The notes beneath the pieces were generated by a model, which saw only the letters and a program-made list of their open reading frames with translations, was not told the DNA's origin and made no database searches. Shown here piece after piece: positions 34,177 to 43,641 of a DNA stretch of 64,000 bases. The DNA is from JAJCZZ01 sp964569085 (GTDB lineage: Bacteria; Gemmatimonadota; Gemmatimonadetes; Longimicrobiales; Gaopeijiaceae): NCBI GenBank assembly GCA_964569085.1, contig CAZMTA010000010.1:1-64000 (forward strand). Direction: 5' to 3'. Made by a program: the position numbers and the translations under genes. Each line of letters begins with the position of its first letter. The stretch's first letter is position 1.

Positions 34177-35078
34177 GCCCGGCCCCCCTCGTCCAGGACC
34201 CGGGCCACGAGCCCGCCCACCTCGAGGAGGCGCCGGCGGGCGGCGTGGGCGTCGACGCCGAGACGGTGCATGGCCAGGGCCGTCTTCACCTCCCCGTCGG
34301 CGTCGTCCAGGAGCGCGGCGGCCTCGTCCCGCGCGATCCCCAGCACGTCCTGGAGGATCCGCTCCCCCCGGTCCTGGAGCTTCTGACAGGTGACCTGGAG
34401 GTCCACCATGAGGTTCCCGAACACCTTTCCGGTGCGCACCATGGCGCCCGTGGTGAGGGTGTTCAGGACCAGCTTGGTGGCGGTCCCGGCCTTCATGCGC
34501 GTGGACCCGGTGACCACCTCGGGGCCCACCAGGGGCGCGATGACCACGTCGTGGGTGGCCCGCAGCTCGTCCGAGGGCTCGGTGCAGAGGAGGAAGCCGG
34601 TGCGCGCGCCCCGCTCCCGGGCCCGGGCCAGCGCCCCGTGCACGAAGGGGGTGGTGCCCGACGTGGCGATCCCCAGCACGAAGTCCCGCTCGTCCACCTC
34701 CTTCTCGTCGATGGCGGCGGCGCCGTCCTCCGGGTGGTCCTCGGCGCCCTCCTGGGCGCGCACCAGGGCGTCGTACCCCCCGGCGATGATCCCCTGGACC
34801 CGCTCCGGGTCCGTGCCGTAGGTCGGGGGCATCTCGGCGGCGTCCAGGACCCCGAGGCGGCCGGAGGTGCCGGCCCCCACGTAGAGGAGGCGACCCCCCG
34901 CGCGGAAGGCGGCCTCCACCAGCTCCAGGGCCCGGGCGATGGCCTCGCGCTCCCGGCCCACCGCCTCGGGCACCAGGCGGTCCTCGGCGTTGATCAGGTC
35001 CACGATGCCGAGGGGATCGAGCTCGTCGATCTCGGCGGAGCGGGGGTTCCGCTGCTCGGTGAGTCGGGAATCGCGCAT
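34173..35078 (-). CDS. murQ: N-acetylmuramic acid 6-phosphate etherase
   Basis: This 301-residue SIS-domain enzyme splits lactate from MurNAc-6-phosphate in cell-wall recycling. Signatures are LTEQRNPRS near the start, GAGTSGRLGVLDAAEMPPTYG (Glu in AAEMPPT, partly quoted), GIATSGTTPFV and GSTRMKAGTATK. Its length is the usual one. No murP-type transporter or anmK is visible; the next gene is a glycosyltransferase. The ATG at 35078 matches the family's N-terminus. Confidence 0.95.
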   Translation of the reverse strand: MRDSRLTEQRNPRSAEIDELDPLGIVDLINAEDRLVPEAVGREREAIARALELVEAAFRAGGRLLYVGAGTSGRLGVLDAAEMPPTYGTDPERVQGIIAGGYDALVRAQEGAEDHPEDGAAAIDEKEVDERDFVLGIATSGTTPFVHGALARARERGARTGFLLCTEPSDELRATHDVVIAPLVGPEVVTGSTRMKAGTATKLVLNTLTTGAMVRTGKVFGNLMVDLQVTCQKLQDRGERILQDVLGIARDEAAALLDDADGEVKTALAMHRLGVDAHAARRRLLEVGGLVARVLDEGGRA

Positions 35079-35246
35079 GGAGGCCGGGGCGGCTTGTGGA
35101 GGGTTCTCGAAGCCGGTTAAGGTTCGGGCGAGCCGAGGGTTCCTACAAGGCCCGCAAAGGCTTCTCCCCACGCCCGTTCCCGCCCGGAGGCTCCCACGGA
35201 CACCCCGACCCTTCTCGAGCGAGCCGGCCGGAGGCGGGACGAGCTC

Positions 35247-36389
35247 GTGGCCCTCCGCCGCGACCTCCACCGCCACCCCGAGCTGGGCTTCCAGGAGCGC
35301 CGCACCGCCGGCGTGGCCGCCGACGCCATGGAGGAGCTGGGCCTGCGGGTCCGCACCGGGGTGGGGCGCACCGGCGTGGTGGCGGACCTCGACAACGGCG
35401 CCGGCCCCACCGTGGCGCTCCGCGCCGACATGGACGCCCTCCCCATCCAGGAGGCCGCCGAGCACGACTACGCCTCGACCGTGGAGGGGGTCATGCACGC
35501 CTGCGGCCACGACGCCCACACGGCGGGTCTGGTGGGCGCCGCCCGCCTCCTCCGGGAGATGGCCGACGAGGGCTCGCTCCCGCCCGGGACCGTGCGCTTC
35601 CTCTTCCAGCCTTCGGAGGAGGGCACGGACGACGAGGGGATGAGCGGAGCCCAGCGCATGCTCGAGGACGGGGCCCTGGACGGCGTGGACGCCGCCACGG
35701 GCCTCCACGTGGGAGCGCACCTCCCGTCGGGGAAGGTCTTCATCGACCCCGGTCCGGTCATGGCCGGCTCCGGCGAGATCCGCGTCGAGGTGCGGGGCCG
35801 CAGCGCCCATGCCGCGCTGCCGGAGGAGGGCGTGGACGCCCTCGTGCTGGCCGCCCAGGGCGTGCTGGCCGCCCAGCAGGCGGTGGCCCGACGCATCAAC
35901 CCCATGCAGTCGGGCGTGGTGACGTTCGGCACCATCCGGGGGGGCACGGCCCTGAACGTCCTCGCCGACCGGGTGGAGCTCGGCGGCACGCTGCGGTACT
36001 TCGACCCCGACGTGCGCCGGCGCCTCACCGAGACGCTGGAGGGGGCCTTCGGAGGCCTGGAGGCGCTGGGCGCCCGGGTCACGCTGGAGATCAACCAGGG
36101 CTACCCGCCCCTGGTGAACGACGAGGGGGTGACCGAGGTGGTGCGGGGGGCCGCGGTGAGGCTCCTGGGCGAGGACGCGGTCCTCCCCATGCACCCCTTC
36201 ATGGGGGCCGAGGACTTCGCCTTCATCGCGCGGACGGTGCCCGCGTCCTTCTTCTGGCTCGGCGCCGCGCTGGACGACCCCCGGGACCACCACCACCCCG
36301 ACTTCGACATCGACGAGTCGGTGCTCCCCACCGGGGCGGCGCTCCTGGCCGCGGCCGCCCGGGACCTCCTGGAGGCGGCGGCGGGCTGA
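35247..36389 (+). CDS. M20-family amidohydrolase (hippurate/indole-acetyl-amino-acid hydrolase type)
   Basis: This protein of 380 residues (GTG start at 35247) hydrolyses N-acyl amino acids with a two-metal centre. Motifs are RRDLHRHPELGFQE, ADMDALPIQE, MHACGHDAHTA, LFQPSEEG (catalytic Glu-Glu), GLHVGAHLP and FMGAEDFAF. The family normally has 10-20 more residues before RRDLH. In this frame upstream there is no ATG, GTG or TTG, but an ACG at 35196 is preceded by GGAGG and would add TDTPTLLERAGRRRDEL, which looks like the missing start. Either a rare ACG start or the GTG is used. Confidence 0.88.
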   Translation: MALRRDLHRHPELGFQERRTAGVAADAMEELGLRVRTGVGRTGVVADLDNGAGPTVALRADMDALPIQEAAEHDYASTVEGVMHACGHDAHTAGLVGAARLLREMADEGSLPPGTVRFLFQPSEEGTDDEGMSGAQRMLEDGALDGVDAATGLHVGAHLPSGKVFIDPGPVMAGSGEIRVEVRGRSAHAALPEEGVDALVLAAQGVLAAQQAVARRINPMQSGVVTFGTIRGGTALNVLADRVELGGTLRYFDPDVRRRLTETLEGAFGGLEALGARVTLEINQGYPPLVNDEGVTEVVRGAAVRLLGEDAVLPMHPFMGAEDFAFIARTVPASFFWLGAALDDPRDHHHPDFDIDESVLPTGAALLAAAARDLLEAAAG

Positions 36390-36402
36390 TCCCCGCCCGG
36401 AA

Positions 36403-36429
36403 CCGGGCCGCCCGCGCGTCGCGGCCCGG
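36403..36429. terminator. Hairpin between convergent M20 and sensor genes
   Basis: CCGGGCCGC pairs with GCGGCCCGG around a nine-base loop, 14 bases past the M20 stop and just before the end of the sensor gene. It is a probable bidirectional terminator without a T-run. Confidence 0.5.
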
Positions 36430-36435
36430 AATCCG

Positions 36436-39219
36436 TCAGTCCTCCCGGGACAGCTCCGGGTAGAGCACGCCCGCGCAGTCGGGGCAGATGCCGTGGGAGA
36501 ACTCGGCGTCGGTGCGGTCGCGGATGTAGGTCGTGACCCCCACCCAGCTCTCCTCCTGCCCCTCCTCGGTGTCGGCCTCGACGCGGATCTTCTTGCAGGA
36601 GCTGCAGATGGGGAGCAGCCCCTCCAGCCGCTTGATGTGGGCCGTGGACGCCCGGAGCTCGGCCAGGTTGGCCTCCAGCGCCTCGGTGCGCTCCCGCACC
36701 CGCTCCTCCAGGAACGCGTTGCGTCGGCGCAGGTCCGCCATGCGCCACCAGACCAGCCCCGCCAGGAGCCCGAGCGCCGCCAGGGCGACCAGGGCCCGGA
36801 ACCAGGCCGTCTGCCAGAAGGCGGGGAGCACCGTCAACGTCACCCGGGCGCCTTCCTCGTTCCAGACCCCGTCGTCGTTGGAGGCCTGGACCACGAAGCG
36901 GTAATCCCCGGGCGGGAGGGCCGTGAACGTGGCGTGGCGTCCGTCGGCGTCGGCGGGGACCCACACCTCGTCGAAGCCCTCGAGCCGGTACCGGTAGCGG
37001 TTCCGCCACGGCTGGCGGAAGCTCAGCGCCGCGAACTCCAGGGTGACCATGCGGTCCTGGGGGTCGAGGACGATCTCCTCGGCCACCGCCGGCTGCACCG
37101 CCAGGCCGCTGGTGTCGGAGACGGCCATGGGCCGGTTGAAGAGGAGGACGCCGGTGAGACGGACCGGCGGCGCCACGGCGTTGGTGCCGACCGAGTCGGG
37201 GTGGAAGACGGTGAGGCCGTCCACGCCGCCGAAGTACAGGCGGCCGTCGGGGCCCCGGTCGAAGGCGCCGGTGTTGAACTCGTCGCCCTGCACGCCGTCG
37301 TCCCCGTCGAAGACGAGCACGCTCCCGTCGGCGGGATCCAGCCGGACCAGCCCGGCGTTGGTGCTCATCCAGAGCCGGCCGTCGTCGTCCTCCACCACCC
37401 CGTAGACCACGCCGGCGGGCAGGCCGTCGTCCACCCCGTAGCGCACGAAGTCCTCGGCGCCGGGGTCGAGGCGGCTCACCCCGTGATCGGTGGCGAACCA
37501 GAGGCGGCCCGCCCGGTCCTCGGTGACCGAGCGCACGAAGGGGCTCCCCAGGCTCCCCGGATCGTCGGGGTCGTGGTGGTAGCGCCTCACCCGTCCGGTG
37601 GCCGGGTCGAGCCGGCTCGCCCCCTGCCCGTAGGTACCCACCCAGAGGTCGCCCCGGCTGTCCAGGAGAAGGGAGCGCACGTAGTCGCTCACCAGGGTCG
37701 CGGGGTCGTCGGCCCGCCACCGGTGGTGGGTGATCCGCCCCGTGGCCGGGTCGAGCCGGTCGAGCCCGCCGCCGGACGTCCCGACCCACACCGTGCCGTC
37801 CGGGGCCACCAGGACGTCCCGCAGCCAGTCCGACGCGAGGCTGGACGGGTCATCGGGGTCGTAGCGGTAGCGCGTGACGCGCCCCGTGGCCGGATCCAGC
37901 CGGTTGAGGCCGTCCTGGTAGGTGGCGACCCAGAGGGTCCCGTCGGCTCCCGCGTCCACCGCCACCACGTAGTCCGACGAGAGGCTCCCCGGATCGCCCG
38001 GACGGTGCCGGTAGCGGGTGAAGGTCCCCGCGTCCTCGTCGAACCGGTGCAGCCCGCCGTCCCGCGTCCCCACCCAGAGCGTACCCGAGGGGTCGAGGCG
38101 GGTCTCGTAGACGACGTCGTCGGCCAGGGAGCCGGGATCCCCGGGGTCGCTCCGGAAGTGGGCGAAGGCCCGGGTGGCCGGATCGTGCACCGCCAGCCCC
38201 CCGGTCATGGTGCCGATCCAGAGGAGCCCCTCCCGGTCCAGGGCCAGCGCCCCGATGGAGCTCTGGGGGAGGCCCCGGGGCTCCGAGGGGCGATGGCGCC
38301 AGGTGGTGAACCCGCCGCCCCCGCCCTCGAGGAGGGCCAGCCCGTCGAAGGTCCCCACCCAGAGGCCGCCGTCCCGGGCCGGGACGAGGGCCCGGACGTC
38401 GTCGTCGGGGAGGGAGCGCGGGTCGGCCGGATCGGCCCGATGGCGGCGGACGGTGCCCGCCGAGCGATCCACCTCGACCAGGCCGTCCCGCTCCGTGCCG
38501 ACCCAGAGCCGTCCGTCCTCGTCGGCCAGGACCGCCCACACGACGCCCGTGGCGACCACGGGATCCCCCTGCACCACGAGCCTGCGCGTCGCCCCCGAGG
38601 AGGGATCGACCGCCCAGAGCCCCTCGGCGCTGCCCACCCAGAGCCCGCCGTCCGGGTCCAGGGCCAGAGCCCGGGGGTCGCCCACCGCCGACGTCTCGGC
38701 GTCCAGCACGGTGCGGAAGCGGCGCTCAGCGGGGTCCCACCGGCTCACCCCCCGGGGCGTCACCACCCAGACCGAGCCCGAGGCGTCCGCCACGACGGAG
38801 CGCACGACCCCGATGGGGAGGGCGCCGGGCGCCGGGCCCACCGGCAGCGCCTCGAAGCGCCCCGTGGCCGCGTCCCAGCGGGCCAGCCCTCCGTAGGTCC
38901 CCACCCAGAGCGTCCCGTCGGGGCCCACGGCGAGGGAGGTGACGTGGCTGTTCGGCAGGCCGTCCCCGTCCTCGCCGAAGACCTCGAACTCCATCCCGTC
39001 GTATCGGTTCAGCCCGTCCTGGGTGCCCACCCAGAGGAAGCCCAGCGAGTCCTGGGCGACGGAGGTGACGCTGGCCTGGGACAGACCGTCGTCCAGACCC
39101 AGCGTCCGGAAGTGGGCCGAGGGCTGGGCCAGGCACGCCGCGGGCACGGCCAGCGCGACCGCGACGAGAACGGCCGCCAGGGAGAGCAGGGATCTCCCCC
39201 GGAGGGGGCTTCGGATCAT
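36436..39219 (-). CDS. Two-component-type propeller (Y_Y_Y) receptor with zinc-cysteine output module
   Basis: This 927-residue protein has a signal peptide (ending AACLAQ near residue 31). Two-component regulator propeller repeats follow (about 40-680), each with LWVGT-type text such as GFLWVGTQDGLNRYDG. Then come a Y_Y_Y beta-sandwich (about 700-790), a membrane helix (about 805-825), and a coiled coil ending in LLPICSSCKKIR and SHGICPDCAGVLYP. That four-cysteine module occurs at the end of many PAS and response-regulator proteins. There is no histidine kinase, GGDEF or DNA-binding domain. I chose the ATG at 39219 because the signal peptide begins there. Confidence 0.85.
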   Translation of the reverse strand: MIRSPLRGRSLLSLAAVLVAVALAVPAACLAQPSAHFRTLGLDDGLSQASVTSVAQDSLGFLWVGTQDGLNRYDGMEFEVFGEDGDGLPNSHVTSLAVGPDGTLWVGTYGGLARWDAATGRFEALPVGPAPGALPIGVVRSVVADASGSVWVVTPRGVSRWDPAERRFRTVLDAETSAVGDPRALALDPDGGLWVGSAEGLWAVDPSSGATRRLVVQGDPVVATGVVWAVLADEDGRLWVGTERDGLVEVDRSAGTVRRHRADPADPRSLPDDDVRALVPARDGGLWVGTFDGLALLEGGGGGFTTWRHRPSEPRGLPQSSIGALALDREGLLWIGTMTGGLAVHDPATRAFAHFRSDPGDPGSLADDVVYETRLDPSGTLWVGTRDGGLHRFDEDAGTFTRYRHRPGDPGSLSSDYVVAVDAGADGTLWVATYQDGLNRLDPATGRVTRYRYDPDDPSSLASDWLRDVLVAPDGTVWVGTSGGGLDRLDPATGRITHHRWRADDPATLVSDYVRSLLLDSRGDLWVGTYGQGASRLDPATGRVRRYHHDPDDPGSLGSPFVRSVTEDRAGRLWFATDHGVSRLDPGAEDFVRYGVDDGLPAGVVYGVVEDDDGRLWMSTNAGLVRLDPADGSVLVFDGDDGVQGDEFNTGAFDRGPDGRLYFGGVDGLTVFHPDSVGTNAVAPPVRLTGVLLFNRPMAVSDTSGLAVQPAVAEEIVLDPQDRMVTLEFAALSFRQPWRNRYRYRLEGFDEVWVPADADGRHATFTALPPGDYRFVVQASNDDGVWNEEGARVTLTVLPAFWQTAWFRALVALAALGLLAGLVWWRMADLRRRNAFLEERVRERTEALEANLAELRASTAHIKRLEGLLPICSSCKKIRVEADTEEGQEESWVGVTTYIRDRTDAEFSHGICPDCAGVLYPELSRED

Positions 39220-39379
39220 GGAATGCGTGGTGCGAAAGTGCGGATGGAGGGGCGCCCCCCGGGGCCCCGGTGCCAGCCCGGAGGGTAGGAAGGGCTCCAG
39301 GTGGGCGCCAGCCCCCCGGCCGCCGCCGCCGCGGTCCCGGACCCGGAAACGTCCGGATCCCTCGGGGGTTGGAGGCCCC

Positions 39380-41191
39380 ATGACCGAGCTCCGCACGACG
39401 CTGCCGTATTTCCGGCCCTACCTCCGTCCCTTCCTGGTCGGCCTGGTCCTGGTGGTGGTGACCAACGCCTTCTCCATCGCCAGCCCCTGGCTGATGAAGC
39501 TGGCCATCGACGGGCTGGAGGACCCCGAGGTCGCCATGGGTCGGATCACCGCGCTGGCCGGGCTCATCGTCCTCGCCACCCTCCTGGGCGGCGCCGCCCG
39601 CTTCGGCATGCGGCAGCTCCTGAACAGCGTCTCGCGGCGCATGGAGGCGGACCTGCGGGACGACCTCTTCCGCCACCTCCTGCGGCTGGACGCGCGCTTC
39701 TACGGCTCCATGCGGACCGGCGACCTCATGAGCCGCGCCACCAACGACACCCTCGCCGTGCGCCAGGCCGTGGGCCCGGCGGTCATGTACACGGTGAACA
39801 CGGCGGTGGGCTTCACCTTCGCGCTGGCCCTGATGCTCTGGATCAGCCCGCGCCTGACCCTCTGGGCCATGATCCCAATGGCGCTTCTCCCGCCCATGGT
39901 CCTGGGCTTCGGGAAGATCATCCACGAGCGCTTCACCGAGATCCAGGAGCAGTTCTCCCGCCTCTCCATCATGGTGCAGGAGAACCTCACCGGCGTGCGC
40001 ATCGTCCGGGCCTACGTCCAGGAGCGGGACCAGGCGGCGCGCTTCGAGGAGCTGAACCGGGAGTACCGGCACCGCAACATGCGCCTGATCTACGCCTCCG
40101 GCGCCTTCCGCCCCCTCATGCAGGCGGTGGCGGGCGTGGCCATGGTGGTCGTGATGTGGGTCGGCGGGCTCGAGGTGATGGCCGGGCGGATGTCGGTGGG
40201 GGACTTCGTGGCCTTCGGCTTCTACCTCATGCTCCTGGTCTGGCCCATGATCGCGCTGGGGTGGGTGGTGAACCTCTTCCAGCGCGGCGAGGCCTCCATG
40301 GGCCGCATCAACACGATCCTGCGCACCGAGCCCTCCCTGGCCCTCCCCGCCGAGCCCCGCGCCCTCCCCGCCCCGCGGGGCCGCGTGGAGTTCCATGACG
40401 TCTCCTTCCGCTATCCCGGCACGCAGCGCGAGGTGCTCCAGGGCGTGGACTTCACCGCCGAGCCCGGCGAGAGCGTGGCGCTCGTGGGCCCCACCGGGTC
40501 CGGGAAGAGCACGCTCATGGCGCTCCTCTGCCGCCTCTACGACGCCACCTCCGGAGAGATCCGGGTGGACGGCGTCCCGGTCCGGGACGTGGACCCGGCG
40601 GAGCTGCGGCGCGCCATCGGGGTGGTGCCCCAGGACACCTTCCTCTTCAGCGACACCATCGAGGCCAACATCGCCCTGGGCCTGGGGCTCGAAGGCGAGG
40701 ACGGGGAGCCCGACGAGCGGGAGGAGGACGTGGCCCGCGCCGTGGAGGCGGCGGCCCGCGTCGCCCAGCTCCACGACCAGATCCTGGACTTCCCCCGGGG
40801 CTACGACACCCAGCTCGGCGAGCGCGGCATCAACCTCTCCGGGGGCCAGAAGCAGCGCGCCACCCTGGCCCGCGCCGTGGCCCGGGATCCGGCCATCCTG
40901 ATCCTGGACGACGCCCTGAGCGCCGTCGACACCCACACCGAGACCCGGATCCTGGCGGACCTCCGGGACGTCATGGCGGGGCGCACCTCCTTCATCATCA
41001 GCCACCGGGTCTCGGCGGTGATGCACGCCGACCGGATCCTGGTGCTGGAGGACGGCCGGGTGGTGGAGCGCGGCACCCACGACGAGCTCCTGGCCCGCGA
41101 CGGGACGTACGCCCGGCTCCTCCACCGCCAGCTCCTGGAGGAGTCGCTGGAAGGCGAGGAGGGGGAGGAGGAGGAGCTGGCCCCGGCCTGA
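39380..41191 (+). CDS. ABC exporter, fused membrane and ATPase domains
   Basis: This 603-residue half-transporter of the MdlB/multidrug type has six membrane helices (about 15-310). Its ATPase domain (about 345-580) carries GPTGSGKST (Walker A), LSGGQKQR (signature) and ILILDDALSAVD (Walker B), with a switch His in FIISHRVSAV. An acidic tail (EGEEGEEEEL) is unusual. A GGAGG site precedes the ATG. It probably works as a homodimer, exporting a lipid or drug. It is divergent from the sensor gene at 36436. Confidence 0.9.
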   Translation: MTELRTTLPYFRPYLRPFLVGLVLVVVTNAFSIASPWLMKLAIDGLEDPEVAMGRITALAGLIVLATLLGGAARFGMRQLLNSVSRRMEADLRDDLFRHLLRLDARFYGSMRTGDLMSRATNDTLAVRQAVGPAVMYTVNTAVGFTFALALMLWISPRLTLWAMIPMALLPPMVLGFGKIIHERFTEIQEQFSRLSIMVQENLTGVRIVRAYVQERDQAARFEELNREYRHRNMRLIYASGAFRPLMQAVAGVAMVVVMWVGGLEVMAGRMSVGDFVAFGFYLMLLVWPMIALGWVVNLFQRGEASMGRINTILRTEPSLALPAEPRALPAPRGRVEFHDVSFRYPGTQREVLQGVDFTAEPGESVALVGPTGSGKSTLMALLCRLYDATSGEIRVDGVPVRDVDPAELRRAIGVVPQDTFLFSDTIEANIALGLGLEGEDGEPDEREEDVARAVEAAARVAQLHDQILDFPRGYDTQLGERGINLSGGQKQRATLARAVARDPAILILDDALSAVDTHTETRILADLRDVMAGRTSFIISHRVSAVMHADRILVLEDGRVVERGTHDELLARDGTYARLLHRQLLEESLEGEEGEEEELAPA

Positions 41192-41216
41192 GGAGGCGGG
41201 GCCGGCTCCGCCGGCG

Positions 41217-41942
41217 CTAGATCCGCTCCAGGATGAACTCGGGGGTGAAGCGGGTGAGCCACCCCGAGAGGACGGTGAACGTCCCGGTCAGGAGGAGGAT
41301 CCCGAGGCACACCAGGAGGATCCCCGAGGCCTTCTCCACCACGGGGATGAAGCGCCGGTACTTCTTGAAGGCCTGGAGGAACCAGTCCAGCGCCAGCGCC
41401 GAGAGCAGGAAGGGGATGGCCAGGCCCAGGGAGTAGACGCTGAGCAGCCCCACGCCCGCCCACACCGTGTCCTGGCTGAAGCCGTAGGTCAGGATGGCGC
41501 CCAGGACCGGCCCGATGCACGGGGTCCAGCCGGCCCCGAAGGCCATCCCCACGCCCAGCGTGCCCAGGTAGCCGGCGGGCTTGTCGTTCAGGTGGAGGCG
41601 CTTCTCCCGCATCAGGGGTAGCATCCGGAACACGCCGGCCATGTGGAGCCCGAGGAGGATGATGATGATCCCCCCGACCCGGGCCACCCACACCTCGTAC
41701 TGGCGGAAGAACTGGCCCAGGAAGGACGCCGACGCCCCCAGCGCCACGAAGATGACGCTGAACCCGGCCACGAAGAGCAGCGAGTGGATCATCGTGGCCC
41801 GGCGGTCCACGCCCTGCTCCAGGTCCTCCAGGCTCATGCCCGTCACGAAGGTCAGGTAGCTGGGGACCAGCGGCAGCACGCAGGGCGACAGGAAGGAGAA
41901 GATTCCCGCCGTCAGGGCGATGAGGATGCCTACTTCGTTCAC
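41217..41942 (-). CDS. ccdA: Thiol-disulfide membrane transporter CcdA/DsbD type
   Basis: This 241-residue protein has six membrane helices. Its two redox cysteines sit in FLSPCVLPLVPSYL and GAGWTPCIGPVLG, the CcdA signature. It carries electrons from the cytoplasm across the membrane for cytochrome c maturation or periplasmic thiol reduction. GTG start (VNEVGILIAL), overlapping the upstream cardiolipin-synthase stop as GTGA. No cytochrome c genes are adjacent. The DUF255 protein at 52321 is another thiol-type protein in the window. Confidence 0.92.
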   Translation of the reverse strand: MNEVGILIALTAGIFSFLSPCVLPLVPSYLTFVTGMSLEDLEQGVDRRATMIHSLLFVAGFSVIFVALGASASFLGQFFRQYEVWVARVGGIIIILLGLHMAGVFRMLPLMREKRLHLNDKPAGYLGTLGVGMAFGAGWTPCIGPVLGAILTYGFSQDTVWAGVGLLSVYSLGLAIPFLLSALALDWFLQAFKKYRRFIPVVEKASGILLVCLGILLLTGTFTVLSGWLTRFTPEFILERI

Positions 41943-43528
41943 GCGTCCATCCCGTTCTCTCGGTTCACTCGTTCCATGATGCGCTCGTGCTCCCGGGCCT
42001 CCTGCCGCGCCCGGCGGGCCTGCACCCAGGCCCGGATGGCGGTGACGATGCCGAACCACCCGGCCAGCCCGGCCACGATCCAACCTACCACCGTGGGGAA
42101 GAGGGCGCCGAGGACGGCCAGGACCAGGGTGAGGCCCGCCACCGTGCCGAGGACGGTGCGGTCCTCGCGGCCCAGGACCCGGTTTCCGGCGAGGGCATCC
42201 CCGAAGGCGGCGCCGGCCCGCAGGAAGGGCGCGATGCGCAGCCGCGTGGCGCCGCTCCCGATGGTCCGGATCTGCTGCTCCAGGCGCTCCGGGAGGGTGC
42301 CCTGGGGGTCCAGCGGCTCCCGGGCCGGCGCCCCCTCCTCCCCGGTGGGAAGGAAGGCGAACCCCGGATGGGTCCCCGGGAGGGTGATCTCCACCGACGA
42401 GGCCAGGTCGGCCAGGAAGAGCCCCTCGAGCTGACCGGCCAGGTCGTCGTCCAGCACCGCCACGTCGATCTCCCAGTTCCCCATGAGGCTGGCGGCGTTG
42501 AGGTTGCTCGACCCCACCCGGCACCAGCGCCCGTCCACCACGGCGGTCTTGGCGTGGATCATGGGCCCCTGCCACTCGAAGATCCGGACCCCGGCCTCCA
42601 TGAGGGAGCGGTATCCCCCCCGGGAGAGGCTGCCCACCCACGGCCAGTTGTTGTTGGCGGGGACCAGGATGCGGACGTCCACCCCGTGCTGTGCGGCGCT
42701 GGCCAGCGCCTCGGAGAGGGAGCGCGGGGCCACGAAGTAGGCGTCGGTGATCCAGATGCGCTTGCGGGCCCGCACGGCCCCCAGGTGGAGGGTGCGGTAG
42801 ACCCGGGCCCGCCCCGGCTCGCCCTCCACGATCCAGACCGGCGTGCTCCCCCGGGCCTCGGGCTCCTCCATGGTGCGGGCCAGGTGGGTCGGCTCGGCGA
42901 TCTCGTTCCAGAGCCGCTCGAAGACCAGCGCGGACGCGAGGGCCGCCGGGCCCCGGAGCTCGACGCCCGTGTCCCGCCACGGCGCCTCGGTCCGGGTGCC
43001 GGCCCACTCGTCCCCGATGCAGAAGCCGCCCACGAAGGCCACCTCGCCGTCCACCACCACCAGCTTCCGGTGGTCGCGCTGCACCACGCCGAAGGGGTCG
43101 CCCACGGCCAGGGAGGGGCGGTTGAAGGCCCGGACGTGGACCCCGGCCTCCTTGAGCGGCTTCCAGTAGGACGACGGAGTCGCCCAGCAGCCGAGCCAGT
43201 CGTAGATGAGGTAGACGGGCACGCCCTCCTCGGCCTTGGCCACCAGGGCGTCCCGGAACGCGCGCCCCGTGGCGTCGTCGCGCACCACGTAGTTCTCGAA
43301 GTACACGAAGCGCCCTGCCCCGGAGATGGCGTCGATCCACGCCTCGAAGGTGGAGGGGCCCTCGAACTGGAGCTTGAGGCTGTTGCCCCGGATCGTGACC
43401 GAGCCGGTGGCCCGCTCCATCTCGTCCCAGGTGTACGCGCTGACGCCACGATACGCCGCGTCCGTCCCCTCGGGGGGGAGGACGGGCGCGTGCTCGTCGG
43501 CGGGGCTGTCGCCTGCGGGGTGGGACAC
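41939..43528 (-). CDS. Cardiolipin synthase/phospholipase D-family protein
   Basis: This 529-residue protein has two HKD motifs: HRKLVVVDG (His153, Lys155, Asp160) and HAKTAVVDG (His325, Lys327, Asp332), each followed by GG or GSSN. This is the bacterial cardiolipin-synthase pattern. The membrane helices are at the C-terminus (about 455-500) instead of the N-terminus, an arrangement unlike E. coli ClsA. The protein ends with a coiled charged tail. It should join phosphatidylglycerol molecules into cardiolipin, or be a related transferase. It overlaps ccdA by four bases. Confidence 0.83.
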   Translation of the reverse strand: MSHPAGDSPADEHAPVLPPEGTDAAYRGVSAYTWDEMERATGSVTIRGNSLKLQFEGPSTFEAWIDAISGAGRFVYFENYVVRDDATGRAFRDALVAKAEEGVPVYLIYDWLGCWATPSSYWKPLKEAGVHVRAFNRPSLAVGDPFGVVQRDHRKLVVVDGEVAFVGGFCIGDEWAGTRTEAPWRDTGVELRGPAALASALVFERLWNEIAEPTHLARTMEEPEARGSTPVWIVEGEPGRARVYRTLHLGAVRARKRIWITDAYFVAPRSLSEALASAAQHGVDVRILVPANNNWPWVGSLSRGGYRSLMEAGVRIFEWQGPMIHAKTAVVDGRWCRVGSSNLNAASLMGNWEIDVAVLDDDLAGQLEGLFLADLASSVEITLPGTHPGFAFLPTGEEGAPAREPLDPQGTLPERLEQQIRTIGSGATRLRIAPFLRAGAAFGDALAGNRVLGREDRTVLGTVAGLTLVLAVLGALFPTVVGWIVAGLAGWFGIVTAIRAWVQARRARQEAREHERIMERVNRENGMDA

Positions 43529-43641
43529 CGGAACCTCGGGAACGCGGGGCGCGGGGGTGTGGAAAGGTCCACCCGGGCCCGCCGGGGATCAAGGAGGCCC
43601 GGGACGGATCGCCTGGCCCGGCGACCCGTCCCGACGCCCTC

